A DNA stretch of 6,214 bases from Porticoccaceae bacterium. GTDB lineage: Bacteria; Pseudomonadota; Gammaproteobacteria; Pseudomonadales; Porticoccaceae. Position 1 is the first letter of the stretch. Each line of letters opens with the position of its first letter. The translations under genes were made by a program, and so were the position numbers. The stretch lies in NCBI GenBank assembly GCA_019090225.1, contig JAHRWI010000011.1:1-6214 (forward strand). Direction: 5' to 3'. Shown here in pieces: positions 4,224 through 6,214 of this stretch. Below the pieces are notes generated by a model that was given only the letters and a program-made list of their open reading frames with translations, searched no databases and was not told where the DNA came from.

Positions 4224-6214
4224 TTAAACCGCAAGTTCCTGCAACTTTCTCACCTGCAAACCGCCATTGGCGGCAAGGGCATTGTACTCAAGGGCCATAC
4301 AGACCGCATTGCCGCCAGCCAGAGTCGTGGTGTAATAAACACCGCTGGCTTCAGCGCTGGACCGAATTGCGGCGGAATCATTGATCGCCTGGCGACCCTC
4401 GGTGGTATTAATAATCAAATCTATTTTGCCGTTTTTTATCATATCAACAATATGAGGACGACCTTCTTTTACTTTGTTGACGACTTCAATTTCAAGCCCG
4501 GCATCACGAATAATCTGTGCGGTGCCACTGGTACAAACCAGTGAGAAGCCTAGCTTACACAGCTGCCTGGCAACCTCTGCTACGCCGGATTTATCCGGTT
4601 CCCGGACACTCAAAAAAGCCGTGCCGGACCGGGGGATTTCATCGCCCGCACCCAATTGCGCCTTGGCATAGGCTTCGGCGAAAGTTTCACCGATCCCCAT
4701 TACTTCGCCGGTCGATTTCATTTCCGGCCCTAAAATCGGATCGATACCGGGGAATTTATTAAAGGGGAAGACCGCCTCTTTAACGTAAAAATGTTTGGGG
4801 ATGACCTCTTCGGTAACACCCAAATCCGCCAGGCTTTGTCCCGCCATACATCGAGCGGCGATTTTAGCCAGGGAAACACCGATAGCCTTAGAAACAAAAG
4901 GCACGGTCCGAGAAGCCCGTGGATTAACCTCAATCACATAGACTTTATCGTCCTGCCAGGCCAGCTGTACATTCATCAAACCTTTGACGCCCAGCTCAAG
5001 GGCCATGGCTTTGACGACCTCGCGCATTTCTTCCTGTACCGCCTCGGGCAAGCTATAGGGCGGTAGCGAGCAGGCTGAATCACCGGAGTGAATACCGGCC
5101 TGTTCAATGTGCTGCATGATGGCACCGATCACCACATCCTTGCCATCGGACACTGCGTCGATATCCACCTCGATAGCCGCGGAAAGAAAATAGTCGAGCA
5201 ATACTGGGGAATCATCCGAGACCTCAACCGCATCACGCATGTAGCGGAGCAGTTCGTCGTCACCGTAGACAATCTCCATGGCACGACCGCCGAGCACGTA
5301 GGATGGCCTCACCACCAGGGGATAACCGATGTCCGCAGCCTTTTCGATGGCCTGATCCACCGAGCGCACGGTGGCGTTAGAGGGCTGTAATAAATCCAGC
5401 TTATTGATCATTTGCTGAAAGCGTTCTCTATCTTCAGCCCGGTCGATAGCATCTGGCGTAGTGCCAATAATCGGTACACCGGCGGCTTCGAGGGCTCGCG
5501 CCAGCTTCAGTGGCGTTTGTCCGCCGAACTGGACGATCACACCAACAGGGTTTTCAACGGCCACAATTTCGAGGACATCTTCGAGTGTGACTGGCTCAAA
5601 ATAGAGCCGGTCGGAGGTATCGTAATCAGTGGATACGGTTTCAGGATTACAGTTGACCATAATGGTTTCGTAACCGTCTTCCCGCATCGCCAGAGCTGCG
5701 TGAACACAACAATAATCAAACTCAATACCCTGACCAATGCGGTTCGGACCACCTCCGAGCACCAGGATCTTGTCCCGAGCCGAAGGTGCAGATTCACACT
5801 CCTCTTCGTAGGTGGAATACAGGTATGCCGTATCGGTGGAGAACTCGGCAGCGCAGGTATCAACGCGTTTGTAGACCGGTCGAATGTTGGCTTGCCAGCG
5901 TTTATTTCGCACTTCGGATTCGCTAGCGCCTATGACATCGGCAATACGCCGGTCGGCGAAACCTTTGCGTTTCAGTGCACAAAGATAATCGGCATCTAAG
6001 TCATTTAATTGATGGCTGCTTAGCGCCTGCTCGTCTTTGATTAAATCTTCGATTTGCACCAGAAACCATGTATCAATCGCGGTAGCCTGAAAAACATCTT
6101 CTACACTCATTCCGGCTCGGAAAGCATCTCCGACATACCAGATTCGGTCTGAGCTTGCCGCCGTCAATTGCTGACGAATCTCACTGTTGGCGGCATCGCT
6201 GTTTAGATCGACCC
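4224..6214 (-). CDS. carB: Carbamoyl-phosphate synthase large subunit, C-terminal part (partial at the window edge)
   Basis: CarB makes carbamoyl phosphate from bicarbonate, two ATP and ammonia delivered by the small subunit CarA, feeding pyrimidine and arginine synthesis. The frame stays open to the right edge, so the N-terminal roughly 400 residues (first carboxyphosphate domain) lie outside. The 662 visible residues, numbered from the edge, cover the oligomerisation domain (DRIWYVGDAFRAG near 22-34, KRVDTCAAEF near 115-124), the second synthetase half starting KILVLGGGPNRIGQGIEFDY (148-167), its ATP-grasp domain with RPSYVLGGRAMEIV (302-315) and the metal- and ATP-binding YVIEVNPRASRTVPF (425-439), and the C-terminal MGS-like regulatory domain from about 530. 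In that domain TSGTA, VNKV and NTTEGR keep the threonines, lysine and asparagine that bind UMP/IMP in the E. coli enzyme, so allosteric control is probably kept. The sequence is collinear with E. coli CarB with no visible gap. A TTG at 6165-6167 is internal, not a start. carA is expected further to the right. Confidence 0.98.
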   Translation of the reverse strand, partial: VDLNSDAANSEIRQQLTAASSDRIWYVGDAFRAGMSVEDVFQATAIDTWFLVQIEDLIKDEQALSSHQLNDLDADYLCALKRKGFADRRIADVIGASESEVRNKRWQANIRPVYKRVDTCAAEFSTDTAYLYSTYEEECESAPSARDKILVLGGGPNRIGQGIEFDYCCVHAALAMREDGYETIMVNCNPETVSTDYDTSDRLYFEPVTLEDVLEIVAVENPVGVIVQFGGQTPLKLARALEAAGVPIIGTTPDAIDRAEDRERFQQMINKLDLLQPSNATVRSVDQAIEKAADIGYPLVVRPSYVLGGRAMEIVYGDDELLRYMRDAVEVSDDSPVLLDYFLSAAIEVDIDAVSDGKDVVIGAIMQHIEQAGIHSGDSACSLPPYSLPEAVQEEMREVVKAMALELGVKGLMNVQLAWQDDKVYVIEVNPRASRTVPFVSKAIGVSLAKIAARCMAGQSLADLGVTEEVIPKHFYVKEAVFPFNKFPGIDPILGPEMKSTGEVMGIGETFAEAYAKAQLGAGDEIPRSGTAFLSVREPDKSGVAEVARQLCKLGFSLVCTSGTAQIIRDAGLEIEVVNKVKEGRPHIVDMIKNGKIDLIINTTEGRQAINDSAAIRSSAEASGVYYTTTLAGGNAVCMALEYNALAANGGLQVRKLQELAV

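Noticed and set aside
5412..5999. Open plus-strand frame of 195 codons opposite carB
   Set aside because: It is fully antisense to highly conserved CarB sequence, has no recognisable domain and reads as a shadow of the carB codon pattern. The same applies to the other plus-strand frames over 4010-5390.
6165..6167. TTG as the start of a 647-residue protein
   Set aside because: The frame continues upstream to the window edge with sequence (NSEIRQQL before TAASSDRIWY) that aligns with the middle of CarB, so this is an internal codon of a longer gene.

Overview
The window looks like chromosomal DNA from a gammaproteobacterium, probably a marine or environmental one related to Pseudomonas or the Cellvibrionales/Spongiibacter type. 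That rests on three things: carB and greA sit side by side and closely match the E. coli proteins as I recall them, a DUF1302-type outer-membrane protein is present, and base composition is moderate. The assignment to a group is inference; no search was run.

Layout. Plus strand, left third: the last 31 codons of an unrecognised gene (1-98), a 102-base gap, then a complete 629-residue DUF1302-family outer-membrane beta-barrel protein with a signal peptide (201-2090). Minus strand, right two thirds, read from right to left: the C-terminal 662 residues of CarB (4224-6214, cut by the window edge), greA (3714-4190), a carboxymuconolactone decarboxylase/AhpD-fold protein (3062-3625) and a crotonase-superfamily (enoyl-CoA hydratase/isomerase-like) protein (2178-2984). 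The two transcription directions converge on a perfect A-tract/hairpin/T-tract element at 2107-2141 that should terminate both.

How it fits together. carB and greA are housekeeping genes (carbamoyl phosphate for pyrimidines and arginine; rescue of stalled RNA polymerase) and are plausibly co-transcribed, with only 33 bases between them. The next two minus-strand genes look catabolic. They are separated from greA and from each other by only 88 and 77 bases, each has a good ribosome binding site, and I see no terminator between them, so read-through from carB-greA to 2107 is possible. DUF1302 proteins are often met in lipid, steroid or hydrocarbon-utilising bacteria, so the DUF1302, crotonase and decarboxylase-like genes may share a theme of hydrophobic-substrate use, but they are on opposite strands and this link is inference.

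I found no tRNA, rRNA, CRISPR array, insertion sequence or phage gene, and no convincing previously undescribed system. The points most worth a second look are the crotonase with neither canonical catalytic glutamate, the decarboxylase-like protein with no Cys pair, the lone cysteine pair in the DUF1302 protein, the shared bidirectional terminator and the catabolic genes placed behind carB-greA. No gap between genes exceeds 300 bases.
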